A stretch of 16,778 bases of DNA, taken from the NCBI GenBank assembly GCA_001566295.1, contig KQ964326.1, forward strand, positions 1 through 16,778. Reading direction: 5' to 3'. The position numbers and the translations under genes were made by a program. The notes beneath the pieces were generated by a model. It was not told the DNA's origin. It saw nothing but the letters and a program-made list of their open reading frames with translations, and did no database searches. Position 1 is the stretch's first letter, and each line of letters opens with the position of its first letter. The DNA comes from Microdochium bolleyi. Lineage: Eukaryota; Ascomycota; Sordariomycetes; Xylariales; Microdochiaceae. This document shows positions 16,282 through 16,778 of the stretch, in pieces.

Positions 16282-16778
16282 GCTCAACCGGCACCATTAG
16301 TACCCCAATCCGCATCCAGTCTATCCTCTCGCCCCAAGACGTCACAGACACCAGCCATAGGCCATCCTTGGCTCACTACCAGCTCGCCCAGAAGAGACAT
16401 CATAGTGACAGTCCAGCCCATCAACATGCACCCCTAATCCCACCCAGCCCGCCTGTGGCCTATGACACGCTGCCACCAGGCGTAGCTCATTCACAGGTCC
16501 CTGGCTACGGAGTGGGAGGTGGGGTGTATAGTCATGATGATAGGAGGCCTGTCATGGTCGGCGCCTTCGACGGCAAAAAGTCGACAAAGATGCGTCCGCC
16601 TATGCGCTCGAGCATCGCCTGTCTGCGATGCCGCAAGTCAAAGATAAAGTGCGAGAACAACGGCGGCTCAAGTCCTTGTGACGGCTGCATCAAGACGGGC
16701 AAGCAGTGCATATTCCAGCCGCCAGAGGGCAATCCTTCGCCACCCAAACGGATCGAGCCACCGGTCGTCACGAAGCAG
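16282..16778 (+). CDS. Zn2Cys6 transcription factor, 5' part, cut by window end
   Basis: The frame is open from about 16282 to the window end. It reads through a Ser/Pro/His-rich region with SILSPQDVTDTSHRPSL and PPSPPVAYDTLPPG, then a basic KKSTKMRPPMRSS, and the zinc cluster with all six Cys as C-x2-C-x6-C-x8-C-x2-C-x6-C (16620-16709), followed by FQPPEG. Such proteins bind CGG half-sites in the nucleus. The exon likely begins after a good acceptor (pyrimidine tract and TTACAG ending at 16281), because no early in-frame ATG exists; the first is at 16554. The true start would then be in an upstream exon I could not fix; a donor-like GTAGGT near 16127 is one option. The extended serine/proline leader before the cluster is typical of one subgroup. 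The regulatory domain lies beyond the window. Confidence 0.75.

Noticed and set aside
15503..16437. Long overlapping plus-strand frames upstream of the terminal zinc-cluster gene
   Set aside because: Three frames are open at once in GC- and C-rich DNA, with Pro/Ser/Arg composition expected from base content and no domain. Leader or promoter sequence is more likely.
1..16778. tRNA genes or a CRISPR array
   Set aside because: A few GTTCGA-like words occur (for example near 115 and 11305) but without cloverleaf arms that I could pair. No regularly spaced identical repeats exist.

Overview
The window looks like a gene-poor, decaying accessory region from a filamentous ascomycete (Pezizomycotina). 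Three things point there: short introns (46-65 nt) with GT...CTRAY...AG signals, two or three Zn2Cys6 zinc-cluster regulators, and protein families typical of these fungi (short BTB proteins, MADS-like small proteins, GT25-like transferases, a coiled-coil family with a conserved central domain). No rRNA, tRNA or bacterial-type operon was seen. The species cannot be named from the sequence alone.

Layout, left to right. 351-434 (-): a broken Zn2Cys6 DNA-binding domain. 1455-2577 (+): a Zn2Cys6 regulator with a perfect zinc cluster split by a 65-nt intron, then a stop and frame changes in its regulatory part. 2491-3567: open frames on both strands that I cannot identify. 3767-5066 (+): a stop-riddled copy of a fungal coiled-coil protein family. 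5598-6594 (+): a BTB/POZ protein with a clear 46-nt intron and a doubtful 5' end. 7410-7625 (+): a solo LTR with a CCATG target duplication. 8022-8756 (+): a bZIP protein whose zipper is lost. 9325-10207 (-): a probable multi-exon coiled-coil gene. 10208-11774: no recognised gene, apart from a promoter-like stretch and a 54-bp duplication. 11775-12137 (-): an intact small MADS-like protein. 12360-12905: AT-rich DNA without genes. 12982-13276: direct repeats and hairpins. 13288-13505 (-): a second solo LTR with a GTTGG target duplication. 13746-14453 (+): a frameshifted, truncated GT25-like glycosyltransferase. 14490-14506: a run of 17 G. 14544-15185 (+): a frameshifted retrotransposon Gag with a CCHC knuckle. 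16282-16778 (+): the start of a third Zn2Cys6 regulator, cut by the window end.

I do not see a metabolic cluster or a defence system in which the genes work together. The common theme is decay. Many internal stops are what C-to-T change would make from CAG or CAA (or G-to-A from TGG), as repeat-induced point mutation (RIP) would leave. Mobile-element scars sit between the gene relics. The strongest observations are the two solo LTRs, each with exact 5-bp target duplications, and the set of DNA-binding-type proteins in mostly broken form. The most intact genes are the MADS-like gene, the BTB gene (subject to its start) and possibly the terminal Zn2Cys6 gene.
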